From JBBRYK01 sp038237665 (GTDB lineage Bacteria > Actinomycetota > Thermoleophilia > Gaiellales > Gaiellaceae): a stretch of 39,658 bases of DNA. The stretch lies in contig JBBRYK010000020.1 of assembly GCA_038237665.1 (NCBI GenBank), positions 1-39,658 on the forward strand, given 5' to 3'. The notes beneath the pieces are model-generated. The model made no database searches and was not told the origin of the DNA. It saw only the letters and a list, made by a program, of their open reading frames with translations. Both the position numbers and the translations under genes were made by a program. Each line of letters begins with the position of its first letter. The first letter of the stretch is position 1. Below, piece by piece: positions 1 to 8,807 of the stretch.

Positions 1-142
1 TGCATCGCGCCACTATCCCTCTTCATAAACGGCAGAGTCGCAGAACGATCGGACGGACTCTTGACCACACCACAGCGCCCAACGAAGACTCAATCCCGCC
101 GCAACAGCGGAATCAAGCCTCAATCAGCCCGAAAACTTCCGC
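1..142. other. Intergenic left edge, nothing recognised
   Basis: No convincing reading frame, hairpin or RNA gene is seen on either strand. It lies downstream of nth, which runs toward it. Confidence 0.6.
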
Positions 143-811
143 CTAGACCCGGCTCGACGGGCACAGGTCGGTGAGAACGCACCGCTCGCAGAGCGGGCGG
201 CGCGCGATGCAGACCCGGCGCCCGTGCCAGATCAGAAGATGCGGAAAGCGCCCCCAGTCCGCGCGCGGAACGAGCTTCTGCAGGTCGCGCTCGATCTTCA
301 CCGGGTCCTCCTCTCGCGTCAGCCTGAGGCGCTGAGACAGCCGCCGAACATGCGTATCGACCACGATGCCCTGCGGGGTTCCGAGCTCGGCCGCCACGAC
401 GTTCGCGGTCTTCCGCGCGACGCCCGGAAGCCGGACGAGGTCCTCGAGCCGCCTCGGCACCTCTCCATCGAACTCCTCGATCAGCAGCCGCATTGTTCCG
501 CGTAACGCCTTTGCTTTCTGGCGGAAGAACCCGGTCCGGTAGATGTCCCGCTCGAGCTCCTCCTGCGGGACGGCGAGATAGTCCTCCGGCCGGCGATATT
601 TGACGAAGAGCCGCTCCGTGACCAGGTTCACGTTCACGTCTGTCGTCTGTGCAGACAGGAGAACGGAGACCAACAGCTCGAGGTCGGACCGGAAGCGGAG
701 CGCGATCGTGGCATCGGGATGCGCAGCTGCGAGCCGCTCGATGATCGGCCGGATCCGGGCGCGCTTCGGTCCCACCCGGCGGCGCGCTTCGGCGACGTAG
801 CTCCTGGGCAT
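143..811 (-). CDS. nth: Endonuclease III (DNA glycosylase/AP lyase)
   Basis: Bifunctional base-excision repair enzyme that removes oxidised pyrimidines and nicks at abasic sites. The 222-residue length fits the family. The helix-hairpin-helix reads LPGVARKTA (residues 128-136) with the Schiff-base lysine at K134. The catalytic aspartate is D152 in VDTHV. The C-terminal [4Fe-4S] loop has Cys201, 208, 211 and 217 in the standard C-x6-C-x2-C-x5-C spacing. The ATG lies 3 nt downstream of the addA stop, so it should be translated from the addB-addA-nth transcript. I see no defect. Confidence 0.96.
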   Translation of the reverse strand: MPRSYVAEARRRVGPKRARIRPIIERLAAAHPDATIALRFRSDLELLVSVLLSAQTTDVNVNLVTERLFVKYRRPEDYLAVPQEELERDIYRTGFFRQKAKALRGTMRLLIEEFDGEVPRRLEDLVRLPGVARKTANVVAAELGTPQGIVVDTHVRRLSQRLRLTREEDPVKIERDLQKLVPRADWGRFPHLLIWHGRRVCIARRPLCERCVLTDLCPSSRV

Positions 812-814
812 TGG

Positions 815-3800
815 CTAAACCGGAGCCAGCTGCTCTACAGGAAGCACGTCGGGCGCGCCCCGCAGCCGCGGCCCCGCGCACACGACGTCCAGGGCCGGGC
901 AGCCCGCACAGGCAAACTCGCTCGGCGTCGGCCGGAACTCCCCGTCCTGGATCGCCGCGATCGCCGACGAAAGCTCGGACTCGAGGGCGGGCAGGTCCCC
1001 GCGGGAGAAGACGGCGCTCACCGGCTCATCGGCGCGCTCGAGGAAGACGTAGACGACCTCGACCTGATCGGCTCCGGCGCGGAAGCAGGCCAGAGCGTAG
1101 ACGAGCCGCTGCAGGCGGTAATCCTGCTCGACGACTTCCGCCGCCTGCAGGTCGCCCAGGACGTTGGACTTGTAGTCGACGACCAGTGCTCGCCCCTCAG
1201 CGAAATCAAGGACGTCGAGGCGTCCGTGCAGCAGCACGCCGTCGTGCTCGAACGCGAAGGGCCGCTCGGCAGCGGCGCCGGGGAGTGCAGCGAGCCGGGC
1301 AGCCGTCTCCGACCCGCAGTACGCGTCGACCAGCCCGCCGATCCTGAGCAGCTCCTCGTCGGTCACCGTCGGGTACCAGCCGCGCACCTGCTCGAGGTCG
1401 GGAGGCCCGGGCGCCGCGAGGTCGACCCGTTCGAGCAGCCGGTGGACGGCATCTCCGATCTCCGTCGCCGCGAGACCGTCCCTGCCCGGCACCTGCCGTC
1501 CGGCATCGGTCGGCGCCATCCCCGCAAGCCGCTCGGCATAGAAGCGATACGAGCATTGTTCGAAGAGGGCGAGCGCGCTGTAGGAGAGTTGACGGATGCG
1601 CTGCCGCGGTGCCTCGGGGATCGGCGCGAGCGGGGGCAGAGGCGGGACGACAGGAGGGCCCGCACCGTCGGCGGCAGGCTCGAACAGCGCGAGCTGCCCT
1701 ACCGGCGCCCCCTCGGCCACCCGCTCGGGGGCCGGCGCGAAGCGATCGACGCGCAGCAGCAGCCGCGCTCCGCCGTGCTCGAGCTCGGTCGTCTCCCCCA
1801 GCCCTTCCAGCTCGACGTCGAGCCGGCCCAGGACCCAGCCGATCGGCGTCGACGCGTCCGCCGCCTTGCCCGGGTCGATCGAGCCGGAGACGATCAGCCG
1901 GTCGATCGCGCGCGTCATCGCGACGTAGTAGAGCCGGCGCCGCTCGGCCTCCTCCTCCGCGCTCCGCGCCTGACGCAAGTGGTCGTATCCCGAGGCCCCG
2001 TGGCGCTTACCGGTGACCGGGTCGAGGATCCGGAAGCCGAAACGGCCGTCGGGCAGGGCGAGGATCTCGTCGGGCCCCGGCGGCCGGAGGCGTCCGGCAT
2101 CGGCGACGATCACGACCTTGAACTCGAGGCCCTTGGCCGCGTGGATCGTCAGCAGGCGCACGACATCGGCGTCCTCTTCCTCCGCGGCGGCATCGAGCTC
2201 GCGAGCCCCTGCCGCGTCCTGTTCGGCGACGAAGCGGACGAACCCCTCGACGTCGGGGCCGCGCAGCTCCTGGTAGGAACGCGCGAGCCGCATCAACTTG
2301 CGCAGGTTCGCGTAGCGGCGACGCCCGTCCCACCGAGCCAGGACGGCGAGGTCGTAGTCGTGTTCGGACACGATCTGCTCGCAGAGCCGCTCGAGCGAGA
2401 GGGTCGCCGAGAGGCCTGCGAGGCGCTCGTAGCGCTGGCGAAAGGCCTGGAAGAGACGCTCGTCACGCGGCGCGAGCCCCGGCGGCATGGTCCGCTCGAG
2501 CCCAGTGAAGATCGGCCGCCGGCCGGCGGTGCGGCGCAACAGCACGAGGGCGTCGTTGGAAACGCCCACGAACGGCGAGGCGAGCACGGTGACGAGCGCC
2601 TCGTCGTCGTAGCGGTTGTGCAGCAGGCGGAGGTAGGCGAGCAGGTCGACGACCTGCTGCTGCCCGTAGTAGCCCCGTCCGGTGGCCCTGAAGGTCGGCA
2701 GGTCGAGCGCCCGAAGCTCTTCCTCGTACCACTCGGCGTCCGTTCCGGCCGCGAAGAGCAGCACGATCTCGCCGGCGCTGGCCACGCCCGAGTCGACGAG
2801 CTCAAGAACCCGGCGGGCGACGTGCCGCGCCTCGGCCCGCCGCCAGTGCTCCCCGGTATCGGCGTAGCTCGACTTGTCCGTGACGAGCAGCTCGACGGGC
2901 GGCCCGAACACGGGATCGGGAAAGTCGCCGGAGGCCGCCAGCGGCTGGAAGTCGTCGCCGAAGTCGGCGCCGAAGAGCTCGTTGACGACGGCGAGAACCT
3001 CGGGGCGAGAGCGGTAGTTGCGGGTCAGGGGGAGGACGTTCTCGGCCTCCATGCGGCGCTCCCGAAACACCGTGACGTCGGCGTGCCTGAAGCCGTAGAT
3101 GGACTGAAACTCGTCTCCCACGAAGAACACCTCGTCGCCCGCGAGCAGGTCGATCAGCTCACATTGCAGCCGGTTCGTGTCCTGGAACTCGTCGACCATG
3201 ATCTGACGAAAGCGCCAGCTCTCGCGCTCGCGAATCTCCGGCCGGGTGCGAAGCAGGTCGCGCGCGGCCAGCTGGAGATCTTCGAAGTCGAGGACCGACT
3301 CGCGCTCCTTCGCCGCCTGGTAGCTCCGGGCGAAGCCGTCGAGGAGCTCCTGGAGCAGGAGCCGATCCCGCTCGGCCACGACGTCGAGCGCTGCCTGGGC
3401 GACCGCCTTCCGCGCCTCCTCGTAGCTCGCGAAGCGCTCGCCCCTCGACGCGTACTCACCGAGGTCGAGCAGAAGGTCCGGGGGCGGCGGCGCCTCGAGC
3501 AGCTCCTGGAGCCGAGCTGCGCGCTCCCGCCCGGGACCGGATGCCCGCTCGTCCTCGACCACGCAGCGCGCGGCGTCGCGGAGCTCGACGATCCGCAGCT
3601 CGAGCTGGGGCGACTCGCCGGCCTCAAGCACCAGCGGGCGACCCGCCGAGCGAAGCGTCTCGTACACGCCGATCAGCATGCGGCGCAGGCCCTTCGCGCC
3701 GTATGTGGCGAGCAGCCGCAGGCGGTCCGCGTCACGTCCGGAGCAGAATTCCTGGAGAGCCCCTCCAAAGGCCTCTCCCCGCACCACGCGCCCCTGGTTG

Positions 3801-4150
3801 TCGTCGAGCACCCTGAAGCGGGGATCGACGCCGGCCGCGAACGGATAGGCCTTCAGGAGGCGCAGGCAGAAGCCGTGGATGGTGGAGATCCAGGCAGCGT
3901 CGAGCTCGCGGGCGAGGTCCGCCCTGTCCGCTTCGACGAGGCGCTCCCGGATCCGGGAGCGGAGCTCTCCCGCGGCGCGCTCCGTATACGTGATCACGAG
4001 GATCGAGCCGACGTCGAGCCCTTCGTCGCAGACCGCGCGCGCGAAGCGCTCGACCAGGACCTTCGTCTTGCCCGTCCCCGCGCCGGCGGAGACGAAGACT
4101 CGACCGCGCGCGGCGATCGCCGCAGCTTGCTCCGGGTTAGCCGGCCTCAT
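815..4150 (-). CDS. addA: AddA-like helicase-nuclease subunit
   Basis: UvrD/Rep-type superfamily 1 helicase with a C-terminal RecB-type nuclease. It would process double-strand breaks together with the upstream AddB-like subunit. Of 1111 residues: Walker A AGAGTGKT (22-29), motif II VDEFQDT (319-325), motif III GDEFQSIYGFR (345-355), motif IV NYRSRPE (378-384), motif V TIHAAKGLEF (668-677), motif VI YVAMTRA (742-748), nuclease GRLDVL (976-981) and DYKS (992-995). Cys866, 1081, 1084 and 1091 could form an iron-sulfur site like that of AddB nucleases. The open frame extends 13 codons upstream, but the ATG at 4150 overlaps the addB stop as TGATG, so I choose that start. The actinobacterial AdnAB family is a close alternative name. 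Confidence 0.9.
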   Translation of the reverse strand: MRPANPEQAAAIAARGRVFVSAGAGTGKTKVLVERFARAVCDEGLDVGSILVITYTERAAGELRSRIRERLVEADRADLARELDAAWISTIHGFCLRLLKAYPFAAGVDPRFRVLDDNQGRVVRGEAFGGALQEFCSGRDADRLRLLATYGAKGLRRMLIGVYETLRSAGRPLVLEAGESPQLELRIVELRDAARCVVEDERASGPGRERAARLQELLEAPPPPDLLLDLGEYASRGERFASYEEARKAVAQAALDVVAERDRLLLQELLDGFARSYQAAKERESVLDFEDLQLAARDLLRTRPEIRERESWRFRQIMVDEFQDTNRLQCELIDLLAGDEVFFVGDEFQSIYGFRHADVTVFRERRMEAENVLPLTRNYRSRPEVLAVVNELFGADFGDDFQPLAASGDFPDPVFGPPVELLVTDKSSYADTGEHWRRAEARHVARRVLELVDSGVASAGEIVLLFAAGTDAEWYEEELRALDLPTFRATGRGYYGQQQVVDLLAYLRLLHNRYDDEALVTVLASPFVGVSNDALVLLRRTAGRRPIFTGLERTMPPGLAPRDERLFQAFRQRYERLAGLSATLSLERLCEQIVSEHDYDLAVLARWDGRRRYANLRKLMRLARSYQELRGPDVEGFVRFVAEQDAAGARELDAAAEEEDADVVRLLTIHAAKGLEFKVVIVADAGRLRPPGPDEILALPDGRFGFRILDPVTGKRHGASGYDHLRQARSAEEEAERRRLYYVAMTRAIDRLIVSGSIDPGKAADASTPIGWVLGRLDVELEGLGETTELEHGGARLLLRVDRFAPAPERVAEGAPVGQLALFEPAADGAGPPVVPPLPPLAPIPEAPRQRIRQLSYSALALFEQCSYRFYAERLAGMAPTDAGRQVPGRDGLAATEIGDAVHRLLERVDLAAPGPPDLEQVRGWYPTVTDEELLRIGGLVDAYCGSETAARLAALPGAAAERPFAFEHDGVLLHGRLDVLDFAEGRALVVDYKSNVLGDLQAAEVVEQDYRLQRLVYALACFRAGADQVEVVYVFLERADEPVSAVFSRGDLPALESELSSAIAAIQDGEFRPTPSEFACAGCPALDVVCAGPRLRGAPDVLPVEQLAPV

Positions 4151-7083
4151 CACGGCCGCCTCACGCGGCACATCGGCGCGAGATCGCACCAGGACGGGCA
4201 GGGAAAGCCTCCCTTGGGGTCGTGGGCGACCGCCCCGGTCCGGATGCGTTCGACGAAGCGGCCCGCGTGGTCGCGCGCGCCCTCGATCACCTGCCAGAAG
4301 GCCTCCTCCTCGAGGTAGTCGAGCTTCTGGAAGCCCGGGACGCCGTCGTCCCGGGCCTCGGCTCGAAGCAGACCCCGCGCGGCTCGCCGGCCGGCGAGCG
4401 CGCGATAGATCCCTCCGAGCGGCTCGATCCCGACCAGATCGCGCAGCACGAGCATGTACAGCGGGATCTGCAGCTTGAGTTCCGACTCGATCTGTGCCGC
4501 CGAGTGGGCGGTCGAGCCCGACTTGTAGTCCTGGACGATCCCCCGCGCGCTGAAGGGATCGACGTCGATCCGGTCGATCTTCCCCGAGAGGCGGAACGTG
4601 CCCAGGTCGAGCCCGGCCTGGAGCTCCGGGGCCGAGCGCTCGGACCCGAACGAGACCTCGAAGCGGCGGGGGACGAGCGGTAGCTCGAGGGTCGTCTCGT
4701 CACGGATGAACTGCTCGAGGTCGCGTCGGAGCGACTGCTCCAGCTCGAGGCGTTCGACCTCGGGCACGGCCTGGCGGATGCCGTCGATCGCCTCGGCGAG
4801 GCACTCGCCCAGGAACTCGAGGGCGTCTTCGAGCCGGTCCCGTTCCACGCGATCGGCCCCGAGTCGCTTCGGCAGACCCGCGAAGAAGCGGTGCAGCGTC
4901 GTGTGGGCGACCGAGCCGCGGAGCTTGGCGTCGACCTGGGCATCGATCGTCCGCGGCGAGAGCACCCTCTCCACGAACCAGATCGACGAGCACTCGGCGA
5001 ACACCTCGAGCTCGGTGACCGAGAATGTGCCGCGCGCCGCGAGCTCGGCGACGACCGAGGGATGGCGGAGCGCGGTCGGCCGCTCGAACGCACCGTGCGC
5101 CCGCTCGTACCGCCGCTCCCAGCCGTTCGCCACCGCAACCGCCCGGGCGGTGTTCGGATCGGTCGAGCCGAGGGCGGCGAGAGCCCGTAGCCGCTCGCGC
5201 TCGCTCGGAGCCCCCTCGAGCGGCCACGTGAGCGCCGACAGGGGCCTCCGGCGGGTCCAGCGTGCCACGTCCGCGTCGTCGAAGACCGCCCGCGCCTCGT
5301 CCCAGAACGGGCTCGGCTCCCGCGGAGCGCCCTCGTCACTCGCAGCCTCCCGAACGAGGTAGAGCCGCCGCACCGCGCGCGTGCACGCCGTGTAGAAGAG
5401 ATACCGCTCGCGGCCCACGGCATCCGGGCGCGCAATTCGCGCGTTCGGGGCGTCGAGGCGGCGCCGCTCCTCGTCGTCGAGGAACGGCGAGGCGGGCTCA
5501 TGCCGCGGGAAGCTCCCCTCCTCCAGGCCGAGCACGAACACGGCGTCGAAGCGGCGCGTCCGGGCCCGCAGCAGGTCGACGACGGCGATTCGGCCCGGCT
5601 CCGCGGGCGGGCTCGAGCGGACCTCCGCGCGCTCGATCAGACCGACGAGCTCTTCGCGCGCAACCGAGCCGCCCAACCGCTGCCACCCCTCGAGCTCCTC
5701 CAGCGTGCGGCGAACCCGCTCGTAGGCGCGGAGATCCAGGCGGGCGGCATCGTCGACCGGGGGGGCATCGAGCCCGTAGGCGGCGCGGAGCATCGCCGTT
5801 GCCGCCTCACGGGCCGCCGCCGGCTCCGACGACTCCGCGCGCAGCCTCTCGAGAAACGGGATCGGCGCGCCGCGCAGGCGAACCGTCTCGGCTTCCACCT
5901 GCTCGGGATCCTCGACACCCCGACCACGCAGCCGTCCCTCGAGGTAGTCCACGTGCGCGCGTGCCAGCCCCGAGTAGGGCGAGCGCAGGAAGGCGTACAG
6001 GTCGCGCCGCCCGCCGCCGAGCCAGGCGTAGCGGAGGAGCGAGACGAAGGCATGGCCGTACGGCGTCTGCCCGAGGCGCACGGGGGCCTCGATCGAGTAC
6101 GGGATCCCGACGGCGCCGAAAACAGTGTCGACTGCCGCGCGGTACCGGTCGATGCCGGGACAGACGACGCCGATCGCCTCCGGCCGCGTCCCGTCACGGA
6201 GCAGGTCGAGCACCTCGTCGGCGACGAGCTCGAGCGTGCCACGGGCGCCGGCTCCTTCGAGAAAGCGGACGGCGCCCTCGGAGGCGGCGGTCTCCTGCGA
6301 CGTGCCGAACAGCGTCCGCTCGAGGTGCGCAAGCGCCGGATGGGCGTATTCAGCCGAGCGGGCGGGGAGTTCCTCGATCGCTCCGCCCGCGAGAGCAGAG
6401 AGGTCATCCGCAGTCCGGCTGAGCGACGCAAACGCGGTCCGGCCCGGCTCGTAGGGCAGCGAGACGGTGACCTCGGTCCGGCCCGAGAGGGCCTCGAGCA
6501 GCGCCCACTCCGTCCCCGTCAGGTCCTCGAAGCCGTACGCGAAGACCGGCTCACCGCTCCAGGCGCCGAGGTCTCCGCCGACTCGGTCCGCACCGTAACG
6601 CCGTTCGAGGTCGCGGTCCCACAAGCCGAGGCGGTCGAGCTCGGCCCGGTAGGCCGCGTAGAGCTCGGCAAGCTCACCTGCCAGCGCTTCGGGCTCCAGG
6701 AGCGCCGCCTCCAGCTCGGACAGCGTTGCGCCCAGCGAGTCGGCGAAGCCGGCGAAGCGGGCGGAGGGCGCGAGCCCGTCGAGGTGGGCCCGCTGGACGA
6801 CCCGGCGCAAGAGCAGGGCGCGCTGAGCCGGCGTGATCACCGGGCGGTGCGATCCGTTGCCGAGCGCGAGTCGCCGGAAGAGGTCGTCGAACGTCCCGAT
6901 CGCACCGCCGAGAAGCGCGCCGCTACGGCGCAGCAGGTCGCGTTCGACCCGCTCGACGTCCGACCGGTTCGGCACGATCAGGAACGGCTCGTCCTGGAGG
7001 CGCGCCAGGTAGCGCTCGAGCAAAAGCGCGACCTTCCCCGCGTTCGCGGGGCCTGCGAGCAGGGTGAGGCCCACCCCGTTCAT
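4150..7083 (-). CDS. addB: AddB-like helicase/nuclease subunit
   Basis: Partner subunit of the AddAB-type break-resection complex. The 977-residue protein begins with a degenerate P-loop, GPANAGK (11-17), as expected for the motor-inactive subunit. UvrD-like segments EEGSFPR (521-527) and FYTACTRA (563-570) follow. The C-terminal nuclease has GKIDRID (834-840) and DYKSGS (852-857). Cys698, 962, 966 and 972 match the four-cysteine cluster that brackets AddB nucleases. The open frame reaches 7176, but the added 31 codons run through a perfect hairpin and look non-coding. The ATG at 7083 puts the P-loop at the expected distance from the N-terminus. No clear Shine-Dalgarno is seen. Confidence 0.88.
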   Translation of the reverse strand: MNGVGLTLLAGPANAGKVALLLERYLARLQDEPFLIVPNRSDVERVERDLLRRSGALLGGAIGTFDDLFRRLALGNGSHRPVITPAQRALLLRRVVQRAHLDGLAPSARFAGFADSLGATLSELEAALLEPEALAGELAELYAAYRAELDRLGLWDRDLERRYGADRVGGDLGAWSGEPVFAYGFEDLTGTEWALLEALSGRTEVTVSLPYEPGRTAFASLSRTADDLSALAGGAIEELPARSAEYAHPALAHLERTLFGTSQETAASEGAVRFLEGAGARGTLELVADEVLDLLRDGTRPEAIGVVCPGIDRYRAAVDTVFGAVGIPYSIEAPVRLGQTPYGHAFVSLLRYAWLGGGRRDLYAFLRSPYSGLARAHVDYLEGRLRGRGVEDPEQVEAETVRLRGAPIPFLERLRAESSEPAAAREAATAMLRAAYGLDAPPVDDAARLDLRAYERVRRTLEELEGWQRLGGSVAREELVGLIERAEVRSSPPAEPGRIAVVDLLRARTRRFDAVFVLGLEEGSFPRHEPASPFLDDEERRRLDAPNARIARPDAVGRERYLFYTACTRAVRRLYLVREAASDEGAPREPSPFWDEARAVFDDADVARWTRRRPLSALTWPLEGAPSERERLRALAALGSTDPNTARAVAVANGWERRYERAHGAFERPTALRHPSVVAELAARGTFSVTELEVFAECSSIWFVERVLSPRTIDAQVDAKLRGSVAHTTLHRFFAGLPKRLGADRVERDRLEDALEFLGECLAEAIDGIRQAVPEVERLELEQSLRRDLEQFIRDETTLELPLVPRRFEVSFGSERSAPELQAGLDLGTFRLSGKIDRIDVDPFSARGIVQDYKSGSTAHSAAQIESELKLQIPLYMLVLRDLVGIEPLGGIYRALAGRRAARGLLRAEARDDGVPGFQKLDYLEEEAFWQVIEGARDHAGRFVERIRTGAVAHDPKGGFPCPSWCDLAPMCRVRRP

Positions 7084-7151
7084 CGTAGTCTTGCCGCTGG
7101 ACGGCTTCGCTTCGCCGTGGCCGGCAAAGCCCGGAAGGAGCGAGAAGATTC

Positions 7152-7176
7152 GTGGGGGCGGAAGACCCGCCCCCAC
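7152..7176 (-). terminator. Perfect hairpin between small Zn-ribbon gene and addB
   Basis: Arms 7152-7161 and 7167-7176 are exact 10-bp complements around a 5-nt loop. The hairpin begins 9 nt after the stop of the small CxxC gene. There is no long T run, so it may be an intrinsic terminator of the GC-rich type or an RNA 3' end stabiliser. Confidence 0.5.
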
Positions 7177-7185
7177 GCGCCGAAT

Positions 7186-7383
7186 TCAGACGGTGGCCGA
7201 CTTCGGCCGGCGGCCGCGCCTCGCGGCGGCCCGGCCGGGCATGCCGCTCGAGCAGTCGTCACACAGGTCGGCTGTGCGCGCACCGCGGCGGGCGTCTGCA
7301 AACGTCATGCGCATCGTCGCCCCGCGACCTTCGCCGACTTCGCTCGAGCACTGGTCGCAGACGAGAACGGTTTTGCGTGCCAA
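7186..7383 (-). CDS. Small CxxC...CxxC zinc-ribbon-like protein
   Basis: 65-residue protein with CDQC (9-12) and CDDC (41-44), a likely single zinc site, followed by a strongly basic tail (GRAAARRGRRPKSA) that could bind nucleic acid. It resembles short actinobacterial proteins with a treble-clef or ribbon N-terminus, but I cannot name the family. The start is TTG at 7383, decided by the strong Shine-Dalgarno AAGGAGG six bases upstream. A hairpin follows the gene, so it is probably transcribed on its own. Confidence 0.75.
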   Translation of the reverse strand: MARKTVLVCDQCSSEVGEGRGATMRMTFADARRGARTADLCDDCSSGMPGRAAARRGRRPKSATV

Positions 7384-7438
7384 AGAGTTCCTCCTTCGAA
7401 CGTTCCGGTCGACGAAACTCTAGACGAAAAGCGCGGCC

Positions 7439-7658
7439 CTAAGTTGCAGCTACGCGCGCTCTCCGAATTCGCCAGCGAAACCAACCGAGATTCATCAGGC
7501 GCACGGCAATTGCGCTGATCCGTTCGCGCTCCGGCGTGTCCTGCTGCATGTGCTCGGCCATGGCCGCACGCACGTCCGGAAGCTTGTTCCGCAAATCGGA
7601 TCAGCTTGTCGAACTTCGCCTGTTCCTGCTGGGCGCGGAATTCGGCAGCCGTTTCCAT
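7439..7658 (-). pseudogene. Small helical ORF broken by a one-base frameshift
   Basis: From the ATG at 7658 the frame begins METAAEFRAQQEQAKFDKL, which looks like real helical coding. It then turns into arginine-rich noise. The neighbouring frame reads DLRNKLPDVRAAMAEHMQQD and on to a basic RWRIRRARV end, stopping at 7439-7441. Joining the two frames near 7595-7604 gives a sensible product of about 72 residues, and the 220-nt span is one base more than 73 codons, as a single inserted base would give. A base-calling error would look the same. No family is recognised. Confidence 0.4.
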
Positions 7659-7718
7659 CCCCCCAGAGCGGCCACCGACGCCGTTGTACCGCGCGAGAGC
7701 GGCCCCGAATCACGCCAG

Positions 7719-7724
7719 TAGAAT
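7719..7724 (+). promoter_or_regulatory. -10 box TAGAAT, leaderless arrangement
   Basis: TAGAAT ends 9 nt before the ATG at 7734 and no Shine-Dalgarno is present. Transcription should start at or next to the start codon. No -35 box is recognised. Confidence 0.55.
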
Positions 7725-7733
7725 CGCCGCGCG

Positions 7734-8807
7734 ATGGATCCGCGGACGATCGTGGTGCTCGAAGGGGACGAGACGGGCCAAGAGCTGCTCGAGGAAGCCC
7801 TGCGCGTGATCGCACCCGACGTGACCGGGCTCGAGTTCGAGCTCCCGCGCTACGACCTCTCGCTCGCAAACCGCCGCGCAACCAAGAACGCGGTCGTGTA
7901 CGAGGCGGCCGCGGCGATCCGTGAGCACGGACTGGGCCTGAAGGCAGCGACGGTCACTCCGGAAGGCAAGGACGACGTCGGCTCGCCAAACCGGATCCTG
8001 CGCGAGGAGATCGGTGGTCGGGTGATCGTCCGTACCGGGCGGAGGATCCCCGGCGTCGTGCCGCTGGGGGGCGCGCACGCTCCGATCTCGGTCGTACGAA
8101 TGGCTGTGGGGGACGCGTACGGCGCGAAGGAGTGGCGCGAGGGCTCCGGCGAGGACGAGGTCGCCTACCGCACCGAGCGGATCGAGCGACGCATCTGCCG
8201 CTCGGTCGCGGAGTTCGCCTTCCGGCAGGCAGCACAGACGGCTGCGAAGGTCTTCGGCGGCCCGAAATACACGGTCAGCCCGATCTACGAAGGGATGCTC
8301 AAGGAGGAAATGGACGCCGCGGCGGAGCGTCATCCGAACGTTCCCTACGAGCCGCAGCTGATCGATGCAACCTTCGCGCTGCTGATCGCCTCGAGCGGCG
8401 ACCCGCTCGTCATTCCCGCCCTGAACCGCGACGGCGACATCCTCTCCGACCTCGTCCTGCCGTTGTTCGGCTCGATTGCCGGATCGGAGTCGCTGCTCGT
8501 CGCCTTCGGCGACGACTACGTCCCCGACGCCTTGATGGCCGAGGCCGCGCACGGTACGGCCCCGGCGCTCTACGGCAAGAACGTGGCGAACCCGATGGCG
8601 ATGATCCTCGCCGTGGCCGCTCTGCTCACCCACGCCGCCGACGAGCGCTACGTGCAGGTGGCCCGGGCAATCCGCGAGGCGTGCCTGGAGGCGGTTGCCG
8701 ACGGGGTTCGCACCGCCGACCTCGGCGGCCATGCCTCGACGAGCGACTACACCGACGAGGTGATCAGGCGGATACGGTCAAAGCTCGAGGTGTGGGCGAC
8801 CCTGTAG
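7734..8807 (+). CDS. Isocitrate/isopropylmalate dehydrogenase family protein
   Basis: 357-residue beta-decarboxylating NAD(P)-dependent dehydrogenase. LEGDETGQE (9-17) corresponds to the GDGIGPE loop. SPNRILREE (84-92) carries substrate-binding Arg positions. NRDGDILSD (231-239) holds the metal-binding aspartates. EAAHGTAP (270-277) followed by YGKNVANP is the cofactor-binding signature of isocitrate dehydrogenases. The short length is that of the NAD-type isocitrate, isopropylmalate or homoisocitrate enzymes, so the exact substrate is uncertain. No leucine or TCA gene lies nearby. The 3' end overlaps the convergent HD-GYP gene by 44 nt. Confidence 0.8.
   Translation: MDPRTIVVLEGDETGQELLEEALRVIAPDVTGLEFELPRYDLSLANRRATKNAVVYEAAAAIREHGLGLKAATVTPEGKDDVGSPNRILREEIGGRVIVRTGRRIPGVVPLGGAHAPISVVRMAVGDAYGAKEWREGSGEDEVAYRTERIERRICRSVAEFAFRQAAQTAAKVFGGPKYTVSPIYEGMLKEEMDAAAERHPNVPYEPQLIDATFALLIASSGDPLVIPALNRDGDILSDLVLPLFGSIAGSESLLVAFGDDYVPDALMAEAAHGTAPALYGKNVANPMAMILAVAALLTHAADERYVQVARAIREACLEAVADGVRTADLGGHASTSDYTDEVIRRIRSKLEVWATL

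Noticed and set aside
719..4318. 1199-codon open frame on the plus strand opposite addA
   Set aside because: Its product is Arg/Glu/Pro-rich without any motif, and the opposite strand has complete helicase and nuclease motifs. High GC keeps antisense frames open.
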